Shown here piece after piece: positions 41,701 to 50,800 of a stretch of DNA of 64,000 bases; the stretch's first letter is position 1; each line of letters starts with the position of its first letter. Source of the stretch: CAVVEQ01 sp963804865 (lineage in GTDB: Bacteria > Chloroflexota > Anaerolineae > Anaerolineales > Anaerolineaceae); NCBI GenBank assembly GCA_963804865.1, contig CAWDSH010000026.1:124001-188000 (forward strand), in the 5' to 3' direction. The notes under the pieces are model-generated. The model was given only the letters and a program-made list of their open reading frames with translations. It was not told where the DNA came from and did not search any database. The position numbers and the translations under genes are program-made.

Positions 41701-43522
41701 ATGGGTTTCTTTGAAGGGTTGGACGCTGAAGCGTATGACCGCAAGTACCGCGATCGCGATCTGATCAAGCGGATCTTCGGCTATTTCAAACCGCAGCGCG
41801 GGCGCATGCTGGTGGTGGCTATATTAACCATCCTTATAGCGTTATCGAGCGCCACATCGGTGATCGTCGTCTCGCGGGGAGTTGACCTGGTCAAGAACCA
41901 ACCCACACAGGGAAACATCCTGCTCATTTCGGGATTGGGATTATTCTTTGGCTTTTTCATCTGGGTGGCGAACTGGATCGCGCGCAGGCAAATGACGCAG
42001 GCCATCGCCGGGGTGCTGGTCAAGCTGGCCTCGGATGCCTTCGAGTCCTCGGTCAATCACGATCTATCCTTCTATGATGAGTATTCTTCGGGCAGAATCG
42101 TATCGCGCATCACTTCGGATACCCAGGATTTCGGGCAAATGGTCGGGATCATTACGGATGTGGTCTCGATGGTATTGGAAGCCATGATTTTGGGGGTGGT
42201 GCTGGTGAACACGAATTTGACCCTTTCGTTGATCATCTTTGCCTTCATGCCGGTGGTATTCGCCTTCGGGCTGCTCTTCCGCAGGATCGCGCGCAAGGTC
42301 ACCCAGCAGGGGATGCGGGCGATGGCCAACGTGAACTCGACGATCAAGGAGACGGTCAGCGGGATTGCCGTGGCGAAGAATTTCAGGCAGGAAGCCAGCA
42401 TCTTTGCGACCTTCAATGAGGCCAACCAGACCTCTTTCAGGGTGAACTGGAAACGTGGGTTTACGCTCAACATGGTATTTCCCCATCCTTAACGCCATGG
42501 CGGGGGTCGGCACAGCCATCATGGTATATACCGGGGCACTTACCGTGGAGCAGGGCATCGTCACCGCGGGATCCTGGTACCTGTTCATCCTGAGCCTGGA
42601 CCGCTTCATGTTCCCGATCATGAACATCTCATCCTTCTGGGCATCCATCCAGAACGGCTTTTCGGCAGCCGAGCGCGTCTTCGCGCTGATCGACGCCGAG
42701 CCGGCGGTGGTGCAGAAAGACAACCAGCCTGTAACCAGGCTGGAGGGCAGGATCGATTTCGACCACGTGCGTTTCTATTATAAAAAGAACGAGGATGTGC
42801 TGGAGGATTTCGACCTGCATATACGCCCGGGCGAGAACGTGGCGCTGGTGGGGCATACCGGGGCTGGAAAATCCTCGGTGGCAAAACTGATCGCGCGTTT
42901 TTATGAATTCCAGGGAGGGAGCATCCGCATCGACGGGCGGGATATCCGCAGCTTCGACCTTTCACAATACCGGCGGCACCTGGGGATTGTTTCGCAATCG
43001 CCGTTCCTATTCTCGGAAAGCGTGGCAGAGAATATCCGCTATGCCCGCCCGGAAGCCAGCGATCACGAGATCGAAAAGCTGGCGCGCCAGATCGGCAAGG
43101 GCGAGTGGCTGAAAACGCTGCCGAATGGATTAAAAACTGAAGTTGGCGAGCGCGGTGGAAGATTAAGCATGGGACAGCGCCAGCTGGTCTCGTTGATGCG
43201 CGTGCTGGTGCAGAAACCGGCCATCTTCGTGCTGGACGAGGCAACCGCCAGCATCGACCCCTTCACCGAGTGGCAGATCCAGCAGGCGCTGCGCCTGATC
43301 CTGGAGTGCACCACCAGCATCCTGATCGCGCACCGGCTTTCCACGGTGAAGAGCGCTGACCGCATCATCGTGGTCGAGAAGGGGCGCATCATCGAGGAGG
43401 GGGATCACCCGGGATTGCTGGCAAAAGGCGGGCACTACGCGATGCTCTACAATACCTATTTCCGCCACCAGAGCCTGGAGTACGTTGAGAAAGCGAGAGA
43501 GATCGCCGAAGCGAAAGTTTGA
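41701..43522 (+). CDS. ABC exporter half-transporter, subunit 2 (frameshifted)
   Basis: Removing one C in the CCCC run at 42481-42484 joins the membrane half (GFFEGLDAEAYDRKYRDRDL cut, helices to FTLNMVF) to PILNAMAGVGTAIM and the ATPase half, giving about 606 residues. The ATPase has Walker A GHTGAGKSS, a non-canonical signature RLSMGQRQL (Met for Gly) and a canonical VLDEATASID. The changed signature faces the Walker B-defective site of subunit 1, while its own intact Walker B faces subunit 1's LSGGQ. The two genes therefore complement each other as an asymmetric heterodimer. Confidence 0.88.
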
Positions 43523-43569
43523 GATATTTTCACCACAGAGAACGTGGAGACCACCGAGATATTAAAATA

Positions 43570-43597
43570 AGATCCCGCCAGGCAAATGACGGGATCT
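43570..43597. terminator. hairpin after the ABC exporter genes
   Basis: AGATCCCG (43570-43577) pairs with CGGGATCT (43590-43597) around a 12-base loop, between the ABC gene and a converging lipoprotein gene. There is no T-run, so termination is likely but weak. Confidence 0.45.
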
Positions 43598-43624
43598 GCG
43601 CATTCCATATCGGGGTTAATGATT

Positions 43625-44239
43625 TTACTTCAGGTGCAGGACCACCGTCCATTCGAGGTAATCCTTCCAGCCTTCGATATCGAAGGATTTGGTGGCACCA
43701 TCCACGAGCGGCATGGTCAGCTGGTGCGTATAGGTTGTGCCGCCCGTGTCCATGTGAGCGCCAATTTGCACATCCCCTGGACTGCATACCGCCCTTGCCG
43801 TTGAATACAAAATCGAACAGGAGCGGTTCTTCCCCAAGGTCGGGATCGTACGGTTGCATCGACCTCGATGATCCAATCTGCAACATTGTGAACAGTCACT
43901 TCCTCGATTTGAAAGGTGCACATCTTCGAGGATATCCCCTTCTCCGGATGCGTTCACATTATCCGCAGTGATCTCGGGCTCGAGGAGGATCGTCGTGGTA
44001 TAGGTGACGGCTTCCTCGGAACCCTGAGTGACGACAAGGGTATAGATCATTTCCAGCTCGATGGTGAAATCGCCCGGGGGAACATTTCCCGCGCCGCCGA
44101 TGAAAGCAGGGGTCGGGGTTGGGGTGGGGGTTGGTCCCTGCCCAACACCAACAGGATTCGAAGATGATCCCCCACCGCCACAGGCAGCGAGCAAAGCGCC
44201 AATCAGAAAAATGCTCAAAAAAATTTCTTTTCTTTGCAT
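43625..44239 (-). CDS. lipoprotein broken by at least three frameshifts
   Basis: GGAGGG lies six bases before ATG 44239. The lipoprotein signal ends LLAACGGGG and a Pro-Thr repeat linker follows. The first frame runs to GEGDILEDV, the next gives CTFQIEEVTVHNVADWIIEVDAT, a third gives YDPDLGEEPLLFDFVFNGKG, and the last returns to the first frame (GDVQIGAHMDTGG to VVLHLK). Joined, these make a continuous beta-rich protein of about 205 residues, so the shifts cancel out. The fold and function are unknown. Clustered lesions with preserved sequence look like poor base calling. Confidence 0.65.
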   Translation of the reverse strand: MQRKEIFLSIFLIGALLAACGGGGSSSNPVGVGQGPTPTPTPTPAFIGGAGNVPPGDFTIELEMIYTLVVTQGSEEAVTYTTTILLEPEITADNVNASGEGDILEDVHLSNRGSDCSQCCRLDHRGRCNRTIPTLGKNRSCSILYSTARAVCSPGDVQIGAHMDTGGTTYTHQLTMPLVDGATKSFDIEGWKDYLEWTVVLHLK

Positions 44240-44444
44240 ATAACCCTCCGTAATCCGTGATTTATTCACATCATAATACTACTTTTAGGGGTGGAATAAA
44301 AGCAGGTATGATAAAACAAAGCAAGTATCCGAGACGTTGCCTGGGATATGCGCCCGGAGGAATGGCAAGAGGATCACAGGATAATCCTGTCATTTTCCCG
44401 ACTGCCCGGCATTATAATAAGAAAAAGCTTCAAAGGAACCCTTT

Positions 44445-46322
44445 ATGCCCCGCAGCCGAGCTCAAAAGACCATACCCCAGAAGAAAACCAAAATAAAATC
44501 CTGGATGATCTACGCCGCCGTTTCCGTGGTGGTGATCATCGCCCTGGCGATCTCCCCGCTGGGGGATTCCGTGCGCGAGCGCATGGCGCTGCCAGATATC
44601 CCCAAGGACGATCACCTCGCCTGGGGCAAGTATTACCTGGAGCAGGGGAATAACGAAAAAGCGCTGGCAGAATTCGACGCGGCGATAACAGCAAATCCAT
44701 ACCAGCAAGACGCGCTTTTCGAGCGCGGCAGGCTGCACCTTCAAAATGGCGAGACGGAAGAAGCGCTGATGGACCTCGACCTGCTGCTGCAATTGAAGCA
44801 GGATGACCCGGAAATCTATTACTGGCGCGGAATGGCAAACATGGCGGGTGAGAACTACACGCTGGCGGTTGCAGATTTCAGTAAGGCTGCAGACCTGCAG
44901 CCCGAGAACAGCGAATACATCTTCCAGCGCGGCAAGGCACAACTGGCTGCCGGGAAGGTCGAGCAGGCTTTATCCGATTGGGACCTGGCACTCGAGAAAT
45001 CGCCGGGCAACCCGGATTACCTCACCGCGCGCAGTGACCTGTTGATGCAAACCGGGCAATATGCGCTGGCGATTGCCGACCTGGACGCGTTGCTGGGCGG
45101 CGACAACCCCACCGCGGAGCTATATACCCGGCGCGGGGATGCCTACTTCGCACTGCAGAAATTTGACCAGGCCATCGCGGATTACACCAAGGCCATTCAG
45201 CTGGATCCCAAGTCGGTGGACGCGCAGTTCAGGCGCGGCAACGCACAGGCGAACCAGCAGAACTACGACCTGGCGATACAGGATTGGAACCTGACCCTGG
45301 CACTGGACCCCAATTATTTCGAAGCCTACCACAACCGTGGGAACCTCAAGCTGGCCAGCGGTGATTATGAAGGCGCGCAGGAAGACCTGGAGAAAGCGCT
45401 ATCGCTCGCGCCGGATAATGCATCCATCATCAATGATTACGGTTACCTGTTCATGGTGCAGGGAGACCTGGAGAAGGCCATTCCGCAATTCGAGCAGGCC
45501 ATCGTACTGGATAACCAGTTCGCGGGAGCCTACTTCAACCTGGGCAACGCCCATCGGGAAGCGGGTCAGGCGGATAAGGCGATCGAGGATTTCACCATGG
45601 CAGTCACCATCCTGCCGGGGTACGTGGATGCCTTTATCAACCGCGGCAACCTGTTCATGAATATCAATGACCTCAACAACGCCTACCTGGACTTTACTAA
45701 AGCCATCGAGCTGGATTCGAACGCGCTGGCGGCTTATTTCAACCGCGGTATCACGCTCCTGAATGGCGGTCAGCTGCAGGATGCGCTCAATGACTTCAAC
45801 AAGGTGCTGAGCCTGGATCCGAAATTCACCGCGGTGTATAAATACCGCGGGATGATCTTCTTCCAGGCAGGCTCCGCCCAGGACGCGATCAACGATTGGG
45901 AGCTGGCACTGCAGGCTGAACCCGATTCCGCCGAGATCAATTCGAACCTGGGAACGGTCTACGCGGGGATCAACAAAAACGACGAAGCACTCACCTACCT
46001 GAACCACGCCATCGAGGTGGATGCCAATTATGGACAGGCGTATTACGCGCGTGGGAATGTTTATTTTGCCACGAAAAAGTACGACCTGGCACTGGCGGAT
46101 TACAGCAAGGCCATCGAGCTGGGGGCGCAGCTGGACACCGCCTATTACAATCGCGGGGTGACCAATTTTTACCTGAGCAACCAGCAGACGGCCACCGAAG
46201 AATTCAAAAAGTTCAGGCAGGCGGCCATCGACGACCTCAAAATGGTGCTGCTGGTGAGCAAGGACGAAGCCCTAATCAAGCAGGCGAAGAGCGCGCTCAT
46301 CCAGATGGGCGTGACCCCATAG
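44445..46322 (+). CDS. membrane-anchored TPR-repeat protein
   Basis: This 625-residue protein has a basic N-terminus, one membrane helix (about residues 19-38) and then about sixteen 34-residue tetratricopeptide repeats to the C-terminus. Repeats show the usual W-G-Y-A-P type consensus, for example AELYTRRGDAYFALQKFDQ and AIADYTKAIQLDP. The repeats lie outside if the helix is an N-in signal anchor. TPR arrays of this length act as scaffolds for protein complexes. There is no enzymatic domain, and neighbours do not reveal the partner. Confidence 0.88.
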   Translation: MPRSRAQKTIPQKKTKIKSWMIYAAVSVVVIIALAISPLGDSVRERMALPDIPKDDHLAWGKYYLEQGNNEKALAEFDAAITANPYQQDALFERGRLHLQNGETEEALMDLDLLLQLKQDDPEIYYWRGMANMAGENYTLAVADFSKAADLQPENSEYIFQRGKAQLAAGKVEQALSDWDLALEKSPGNPDYLTARSDLLMQTGQYALAIADLDALLGGDNPTAELYTRRGDAYFALQKFDQAIADYTKAIQLDPKSVDAQFRRGNAQANQQNYDLAIQDWNLTLALDPNYFEAYHNRGNLKLASGDYEGAQEDLEKALSLAPDNASIINDYGYLFMVQGDLEKAIPQFEQAIVLDNQFAGAYFNLGNAHREAGQADKAIEDFTMAVTILPGYVDAFINRGNLFMNINDLNNAYLDFTKAIELDSNALAAYFNRGITLLNGGQLQDALNDFNKVLSLDPKFTAVYKYRGMIFFQAGSAQDAINDWELALQAEPDSAEINSNLGTVYAGINKNDEALTYLNHAIEVDANYGQAYYARGNVYFATKKYDLALADYSKAIELGAQLDTAYYNRGVTNFYLSNQQTATEEFKKFRQAAIDDLKMVLLVSKDEALIKQAKSALIQMGVTP

Positions 46323-46333
46323 GCGGTGGCCTG

Positions 46334-46729
46334 GTGCATATACACCACGTGGCGCTCTGGACGCACGACCTGGAGCGGCTGAAAGAATTCTACGCGACCT
46401 ATTTCGGGGGCAGGGCAGGGGAGAAGTATGTCAACCCTGCCAAGCAATACGAATCCTATTTTGTGAAATTCGATTCCGGCGCAGCGATCGAGATCATGCA
46501 GCGCCCGGATATCCCACTAAGTCGAAATGATAACAACGCTCAATTCACGGGCTACATCCACCTTTCGCTGGCGGTAGGCTCGAACGACGAAGTTGACCGG
46601 CTGACGAAGCTGCTGACGGGGGATGGCTACCGCCTGGTCGACGGCCCGCGCCGGACCGGGGATGGATATTACGAGAGCGTGGTGCTGGATCCCGACGGCA
46701 ACCGGGTGGAGATCAACGCAGCGGAATGA
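46334..46729 (+). CDS. glyoxalase/VOC-family metalloenzyme-like protein
   Basis: This 131-residue protein starts at GTG 46334 and is a single glyoxalase-fold unit: IHHVALWTHDLERLKEFYATYFGG cut to HHVALWTHDLERLKEFY, then IEIMQRPD, YIHLSLAVGS and VVLDPDGNRVEI. His4, Glu (EIM) and the last Glu (RVEI) match the usual metal ligands. It may be a lyase, dioxygenase or resistance protein; no substrate can be assigned. Its stop overlaps the next gene by four bases. Confidence 0.85.
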   Translation: MHIHHVALWTHDLERLKEFYATYFGGRAGEKYVNPAKQYESYFVKFDSGAAIEIMQRPDIPLSRNDNNAQFTGYIHLSLAVGSNDEVDRLTKLLTGDGYRLVDGPRRTGDGYYESVVLDPDGNRVEINAAE

Positions 46730-47265
46730 GCACCCTGCTGATCGCGATGGCCGGGCTGCCCGGGACGGGCAAGACCACGCTGGCGGCAGCACTGGCAGAA
46801 AAACTGGGAGCGGCTGTGCTGGATAAGGACAAGCTGCGCGCGGCGCTGATCGAGCCGGAGCGCATCGAGTACTCACGAAAGCAAAATGACGCCGTTTACG
46901 AGCTGCTGCTCAAGGGGGCGATCCAATATCTCAGGCGCGGCAAGCCGGTCATTCTGGACGGGCGCACGTTCACCCGGAAATACCAGGTGGAGCGGGTGGT
47001 GAAATTCGCCGCTGAGAACGATGCCGATCTTCGTTTTATTGAGTGCGTGTGCGATGAAGAGCTGGCGTTGAAACGAGTACTCTCCGATAAGGAAAAGGGA
47101 AGCCACCTGGCGGCGGACCGCGGTCCTGAGCTCTATTACCGGCTGAAAAGCGAAGCGGAGCCGATCGAGATCGAGCATCTCAGCGTGGATACGGGGGGCG
47201 AGCTGGACGGCTGCGTCAATATCTGCATGGAATACCTGAGCAACGCGGCGGAATCAGCACAATAA
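46726..47265 (+). CDS. P-loop kinase of the AAA_33 / Zeta-like type
   Basis: This 179-residue protein carries Walker A AGLPGTGKTTLA (residues 9-20), then AVLDKDKLRAAL, the ILDGRTFTR motif and a lid region with Arg residues (KRVLSDKEKGSHLAADR). This is the small-molecule kinase fold seen in chloramphenicol phosphotransferase, Zeta toxin and gluconate-kinase relatives. It is translationally coupled to the VOC protein. No antitoxin gene is adjacent, so a toxin role is unlikely. A terminator follows. Confidence 0.82.
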   Translation: MSTLLIAMAGLPGTGKTTLAAALAEKLGAAVLDKDKLRAALIEPERIEYSRKQNDAVYELLLKGAIQYLRRGKPVILDGRTFTRKYQVERVVKFAAENDADLRFIECVCDEELALKRVLSDKEKGSHLAADRGPELYYRLKSEAEPIEIEHLSVDTGGELDGCVNICMEYLSNAAESAQ

Positions 47266-47312
47266 AAATCCAAACATCCCGACACCAGCATTCGAGAAAT
47301 TTCCACTTCAAC

Positions 47313-47340
47313 AAAGAGCAAAGAAAGGCTCTTTTTGTTT
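47313..47340 (+). terminator. Rho-independent terminator
   Basis: AAAGAGC (47313-47319) pairs with GCTCTTT (47328-47334) and is followed by a T-rich run. It ends the VOC/kinase operon. Confidence 0.75.
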
Positions 47341-47347
47341 TCACCTC

Positions 47348-47375
47348 TTGACAAATAATTGTCTCGATGTATAAT
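47348..47375 (+). promoter_or_regulatory. consensus sigma70 promoter of the membrane protein/HTH operon
   Basis: TTGACA (47348-47353) and TATAAT (47370-47375) match the consensus exactly, with a 16-base spacer. The gene starts at 47434. Confidence 0.8.
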
Positions 47376-47379
47376 ATAT

Positions 47380-47419
47380 ACAAAGAACTTTGTAATACAA
47401 AGAATATGATATTACAAAG
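47380..47419. promoter_or_regulatory. ACAAAG operator cluster downstream of the promoter
   Basis: ACAAAG-AA-CTTTGT (47380-47393) overlaps CTTTGTA-A-TACAAAG (47388-47402), and a third half-site TTACAAAG ends at 47419. The sites cover the transcription start region. The winged-helix gene at the end of the operon is the natural candidate to bind them. Confidence 0.6.
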
Positions 47420-47433
47420 CAACGGAGGTTGAA

Positions 47434-48075
47434 ATGATGTCTGTAAGTGTTCCTGATCTAAAACAAATGGAAAAGCGGGCATTCCGACTTTTCCACCAGG
47501 ACGGGGTGATGGACATGTACCTGGGGCTGCTCCTGGCGCAAATTGGTCTGGAGGATCATTACCTGGGGGAAAGCAGTACGGCTGTCCGCTACGCGGTGTT
47601 ATTCGCCGGGCTGGCAATAAGTTTTTTGTTGTTCTGGTCAGCCAAGACGTGGATCACCAAACCGCGGCTGGGGCAGGTGAAGTTTGGCCAGAACCGAAAG
47701 GCTGCCAAGATCAAGATGGTGATCCTGATGTGCTTCAGCCTGCTGCTCAACATCGTGCTGCTCATCCTGACCTTCATGGCAAAGACACGACCGGAGCTGG
47801 GCTGGTTCCTGAACCTGGGCGATAGCGTCATCCCGATAGGATTGGGCATTTGGATCACCCTGCTGATCATCGTGGTGGGGTATTTCATGGAAAACAACCG
47901 CCTGATGTATTACGCGGTCTTTTTCGGCGGGAGTTTCACGGCTGGTATGCTGCTGGATAGTGCGCTGCCGTTCATCCTGGTCGGCGCTGCCATGTTCCTG
48001 ATCGGGCTGTATGTTTTCGCCCGGTTCCTGAAGGATTACCCTATCATCAAGGCAGATGGCAATGAAGGCGAGTAG
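47434..48075 (+). CDS. multi-pass membrane protein of unknown function
   Basis: ATG 47434 has GGAGG five bases upstream and gives 213 residues. Three pairs of membrane helices are visible: about 45-72, 88-112, 128-150 and 158-190 regions. The N-terminal 40 residues are cytoplasmic and contain KRAFRLFHQDGVMDMYLG. No catalytic motif is seen. It is the first gene of an operon with a winged-helix regulator that overlaps it by 20 bases. This pairing of a membrane protein with a MarR/PadR-like regulator is common for stress-response or efflux accessory genes. Confidence 0.75.
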   Translation: MMSVSVPDLKQMEKRAFRLFHQDGVMDMYLGLLLAQIGLEDHYLGESSTAVRYAVLFAGLAISFLLFWSAKTWITKPRLGQVKFGQNRKAAKIKMVILMCFSLLLNIVLLILTFMAKTRPELGWFLNLGDSVIPIGLGIWITLLIIVVGYFMENNRLMYYAVFFGGSFTAGMLLDSALPFILVGAAMFLIGLYVFARFLKDYPIIKADGNEGE

Positions 48076-48395
48076 CCCAGCCAACAAGATGGACAAGGCT
48101 TCGATCATGGATATCGACCGGCTGATCCACGAGCCGGCGCGGCTGATGATCATGGCACATCTCTTCATGGTGGAGAAAGCTGATTTTATCTACCTGATGC
48201 GCCAAACAGGATTGACCTGGGGCAACCTTTCTGCGCACCTCACCAAGCTGGAGGAGGGCGGTTATCTGAAGGTGGACAAGGGTTATAAAGGGCGAAAACC
48301 CAATACGATGCTGCGAACTGACACCCAAGGGGAGGGAGGCGTTCCGGGTTTACACGGAGCGGATGAAATCGATGCTGAACGAGGTGCCGGGATAA
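48056..48395 (+). CDS. winged-helix transcription regulator (HTH_34 type), frameshifted near C-terminus
   Basis: The reading is about 112 residues when one extra A near 48315-48317 is removed (joins NTMLR to LTPKGREAFRVYTERM). The domain runs DIDRLIHEPARLMIMAHLF, then GLTWGNLSAHLTKLEEGGYL as recognition helix and wing, then GYKGRKPNTMLRLTPKG, a typical HTH_34 sequence. It overlaps the upstream membrane-protein gene; the ATG at 48062 is an equal alternative start. It probably binds the ACAAAG sites at 47380-47419 and controls its own operon. Confidence 0.85.
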
Positions 48396-48417
48396 CCCGG
48401 TCAGGTTAATAACAAGA

Positions 48418-48447
48418 AGCAGCGGCAACTCTTGAGTTGCCGCTGCT
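48418..48447. terminator. bidirectional terminator
   Basis: A 14-bp perfect stem (AGCAGCGGCAACTC / GAGTTGCCGCTGCT) with a TT centre lies between converging genes. It lacks a clear T-run. Confidence 0.7.
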
Positions 48448-48475
48448 GTTCGAAGGAGAGAAAGCAAATCCCCTT

Positions 48476-49453
48476 TTAGGGTTTTCCTCCCTGACCGTTT
48501 CCACCCGGTTCCGGAGTTCCAAAAGGACCGGGACCGTAACTCGCATTGGGGGTGCAGGTGCCAATGCACATGGGCGTGCATGTCAGGCAGGTTCCGGTGC
48601 CGGGCGTGCAGGTGCCGTCTCCGGGGGCGTCGGTATTGGGTCCGGGACCGTAGCCAGAACCTGGCTGCTCTTCAGTACCATCCGCGGGTTCCTCAGTTTC
48701 ATCGGATCCTGGCTGGTTGATGCGTTCCTGTTCGCGAAGCTGCTGCTGAAGCTGCAGGGGTTCTTCCAGGCCTTCGCCTACCAGGCGGATCTGTTCCCTG
48801 AGCATTTCACGGGTGCGCAGCAACAGGGGAGTATTCTCTTCATCCGCATGAAGCTGCAGCAGGGTCTGTTCCTGAAGACGCAGCTGTTCCTGGATGCGCA
48901 GCAGGGCGGGCGCAACCTCTTCCTCGTTTAGAGAGGCTGCCAGGTGCAGGGCGTTCTGCAGGCGGGTTTGCAGCTGTTCAACAACCGCATCCGGGGCCAC
49001 TTTGCCCTCGCCATTCATCGCGGCGATCTCCTCCATGCGGCGATTGGCGAATTGGAGCTGGAGCTCCATTTCTTCGCCGGCGTTGGCAGTAAAGGCTTCC
49101 TGCATGTTCTCGGTGAAAAGCTTCAACGGATAGAGTGCATCATCCGGCAGGCTGGATTGAGCGGCGTAGACCGTGCCGCCGGTGCCTCCCAAGACCAGGG
49201 AAAGCACCAATAGAACTGTCGTCAGGGTGGTTAGCATTGAATATTTCTCCTTATGTTTAAAATTGAAGATTTCCTTCCACCCATTATGACGCTGCGATGC
49301 CGGTGCAGATACGGCTTCGCGTATTTCAGCCGCCTGGTTTAGAAATTGTGATCGAGACTGGCGGGCGCGTTTTTCATCACGGCCTTCAACATTTTTCAAT
49401 GCCTGGAAAGCGGCTTCCAAATCCGAATCGATAGGTTGATCTTTATTTTTCAC
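48476..49453 (-). CDS. DUF5667-domain membrane protein, probable anti-sigma partner
   Basis: This 325-residue protein has a cytoplasmic N-terminal part (about 1-70), one membrane helix (about 73-98, LTTVLLVLSLVLGGTGG) and an external helical DUF5667 domain beginning SSLPDDALYPLKLFTENMQEA in family order (LPDDALYPLK is the hallmark). The C-terminal tail is Gly/Pro-rich with repeated Cys-Thr units (GTCTPGTGTC, CTPMCIGTCTP). The start overlaps the end of the ECF sigma gene by four bases. It probably holds or senses for that sigma factor. The seven-Cys tail is unusual and may bind metal or crosslink. Confidence 0.8.
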   Translation of the reverse strand: MKNKDQPIDSDLEAAFQALKNVEGRDEKRARQSRSQFLNQAAEIREAVSAPASQRHNGWKEIFNFKHKEKYSMLTTLTTVLLVLSLVLGGTGGTVYAAQSSLPDDALYPLKLFTENMQEAFTANAGEEMELQLQFANRRMEEIAAMNGEGKVAPDAVVEQLQTRLQNALHLAASLNEEEVAPALLRIQEQLRLQEQTLLQLHADEENTPLLLRTREMLREQIRLVGEGLEEPLQLQQQLREQERINQPGSDETEEPADGTEEQPGSGYGPGPNTDAPGDGTCTPGTGTCLTCTPMCIGTCTPNASYGPGPFGTPEPGGNGQGGKP

Positions 49454-49995
49454 GCTTCCTCCTTCGTGCGGAGAATTTTCTTCAAGGCAGCCAGGCCGCG
49501 GTGCTGGAGCGATTTCACTGCCCCGGCGGGCTTGCCCAGCGCGGCAGCCACCTCGTCAACTTCCCATTCTTCAATAAATCGCAGCGCGAGGACCTGCCTC
49601 TGATCCGGTGTAAGCTGCATAAGCGCCGATCGTATCCTTTGTTTTTGATGAAGCATGGCCACCGCCGTTTCCGGCAGGGGGCGTGGATCTTTGAGATATG
49701 CATCATCCATCAGCATTTCAGGCAGGGGCGCGCGGCGGTAATGGTCGGTGATCCAGTTGTGCGCGATGCGGTAGAGATATGCCTGTAAATGATCCCGCGG
49801 TCCGCGCCTAGATTTCAAAGCCTGCAGCAGGCGGGCAAAGGTTTCACTCAAGCATTCCTCCGCCAGGTCCACCTGCCCCAAAAGGCGCATGGCATAACGA
49901 TATAAGCCAGGGCTGAAGCGATCGTAAACCTCCGCCAGGGCTTCACTTTCGAACGAAGCAGCCCGCTGCAATAATCCCTGTTCGTCGAAGCTCAT
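49450..49995 (-). CDS. ECF-type RNA polymerase sigma factor
   Basis: This 181-residue sigma70-family protein has region 2 (AEVYDRFSPGLYRYAMRLLG, then LAEECLSETFARLL and YLYRIAHNWITDHYRR) and region 4 (LTPDQRQVLALRFIEEWEVDEVAAALGKPAGAVKSLQHRGLAALKK in family order, shown by VLALRFIEEW and GAVKSLQHRG). There is no region 3, as usual for ECF factors. It is translationally coupled to a DUF5667 membrane protein, which probably regulates it in response to an envelope signal. The target promoters are unknown. Confidence 0.92.
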   Translation of the reverse strand: MSFDEQGLLQRAASFESEALAEVYDRFSPGLYRYAMRLLGQVDLAEECLSETFARLLQALKSRRGPRDHLQAYLYRIAHNWITDHYRRAPLPEMLMDDAYLKDPRPLPETAVAMLHQKQRIRSALMQLTPDQRQVLALRFIEEWEVDEVAAALGKPAGAVKSLQHRGLAALKKILRTKEEA

Positions 49996-50166
49996 GCCTA
50001 CCTTCTATGACGCCAAACTCCCCCGGCAGATACGCCGGAAGGCACTCTCATCTTACCAAAAACCAGGGATAAATTTTAAAAAATCCATCATTCCTTCACC
50101 TTTTCTTCACGAGTTCTTCACACCCTATTGTTATCATCTTGACCATATTGGTAAAAGGAGCAAGTT

Positions 50167-50790
50167 ATGAAAGAAAATCGAACCATAGCAAAACAAGTGC
50201 GCCGGAACTGGCTGCTGGACGTGGGATTATTTATTGCCGGGCTTGGCGCTTCGCTCACCGGGATCTACTTCCTGCTGTTTCCGGTGGGTGGTTATCAAGG
50301 CGGCAGGAACCCCTATTACGGGATCACCATTCTATTCGAACGCGAGACGTGGGACGTGCTGCATGCCTGGACCGGCGTGGCGATGATCGCCGCGGTTGTG
50401 ATCCACCTCGTGCTGCACTGGAGCTGGCTGGTGGGCACCGTAAAACGCATATTCAGCGAGATCGCCCACGGAAGCCGCCAGATGAGCCTTCGCAGCCGCA
50501 TCAACGCTGGCGTGGACACGATCGTAGCAACCGGTTTTTTGCTCTCGGCAGCATCCGGCGTCTACTTCCTGCTGGCTCCCGGCGGGATATCCGGTCATAA
50601 CCTGCAGCCGGTCATTTTCAGCTCGCAGGTGTGGGATGTGATCCATACGTGGTCCTCAGTGGCAATGATGATAGGGATCATGGTACACCTGGTCCTGCAT
50701 TGGACCTGGATCAAGAGCGTCAGCGCCCGCTGCCTGGCGCCCAATAAAGAAGTAAAAATTCAAAATGCGCCGGTTGGAACCAGCGCGTAA
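50167..50790 (+). CDS. DUF4405 membrane protein with duplicated cytochrome-b-like halves
   Basis: This 207-residue protein has four membrane helices in two similar halves. Each half carries a GIYFLL or GVYFLL helix, then W-D-V-L/I-H-x-W-T/S-x-V-A-M and I/V-H-L-V-L-H-W-x-W. The first is at about residues 25-100 and the second at about 115-185. Paired His on neighbouring helices could bind haem, as in cytochrome b561-like DUF4405 proteins. An AAAAGGAGC site precedes the ATG. It lies in an operon with a single-span protein with repeated Gly-Tyr-Arg-Gly-Gly-like segments. Confidence 0.8.
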   Translation: MKENRTIAKQVRRNWLLDVGLFIAGLGASLTGIYFLLFPVGGYQGGRNPYYGITILFERETWDVLHAWTGVAMIAAVVIHLVLHWSWLVGTVKRIFSEIAHGSRQMSLRSRINAGVDTIVATGFLLSAASGVYFLLAPGGISGHNLQPVIFSSQVWDVIHTWSSVAMMIGIMVHLVLHWTWIKSVSARCLAPNKEVKIQNAPVGTSA

Positions 50791-50800
50791 AGGAGAAAAA

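Noticed and set aside
46726..47265. Zeta-type toxin of a toxin-antitoxin pair
   Set aside because: No epsilon-like antitoxin is adjacent, and the gene is coupled to a VOC enzyme, so a metabolic or resistance kinase is more likely.
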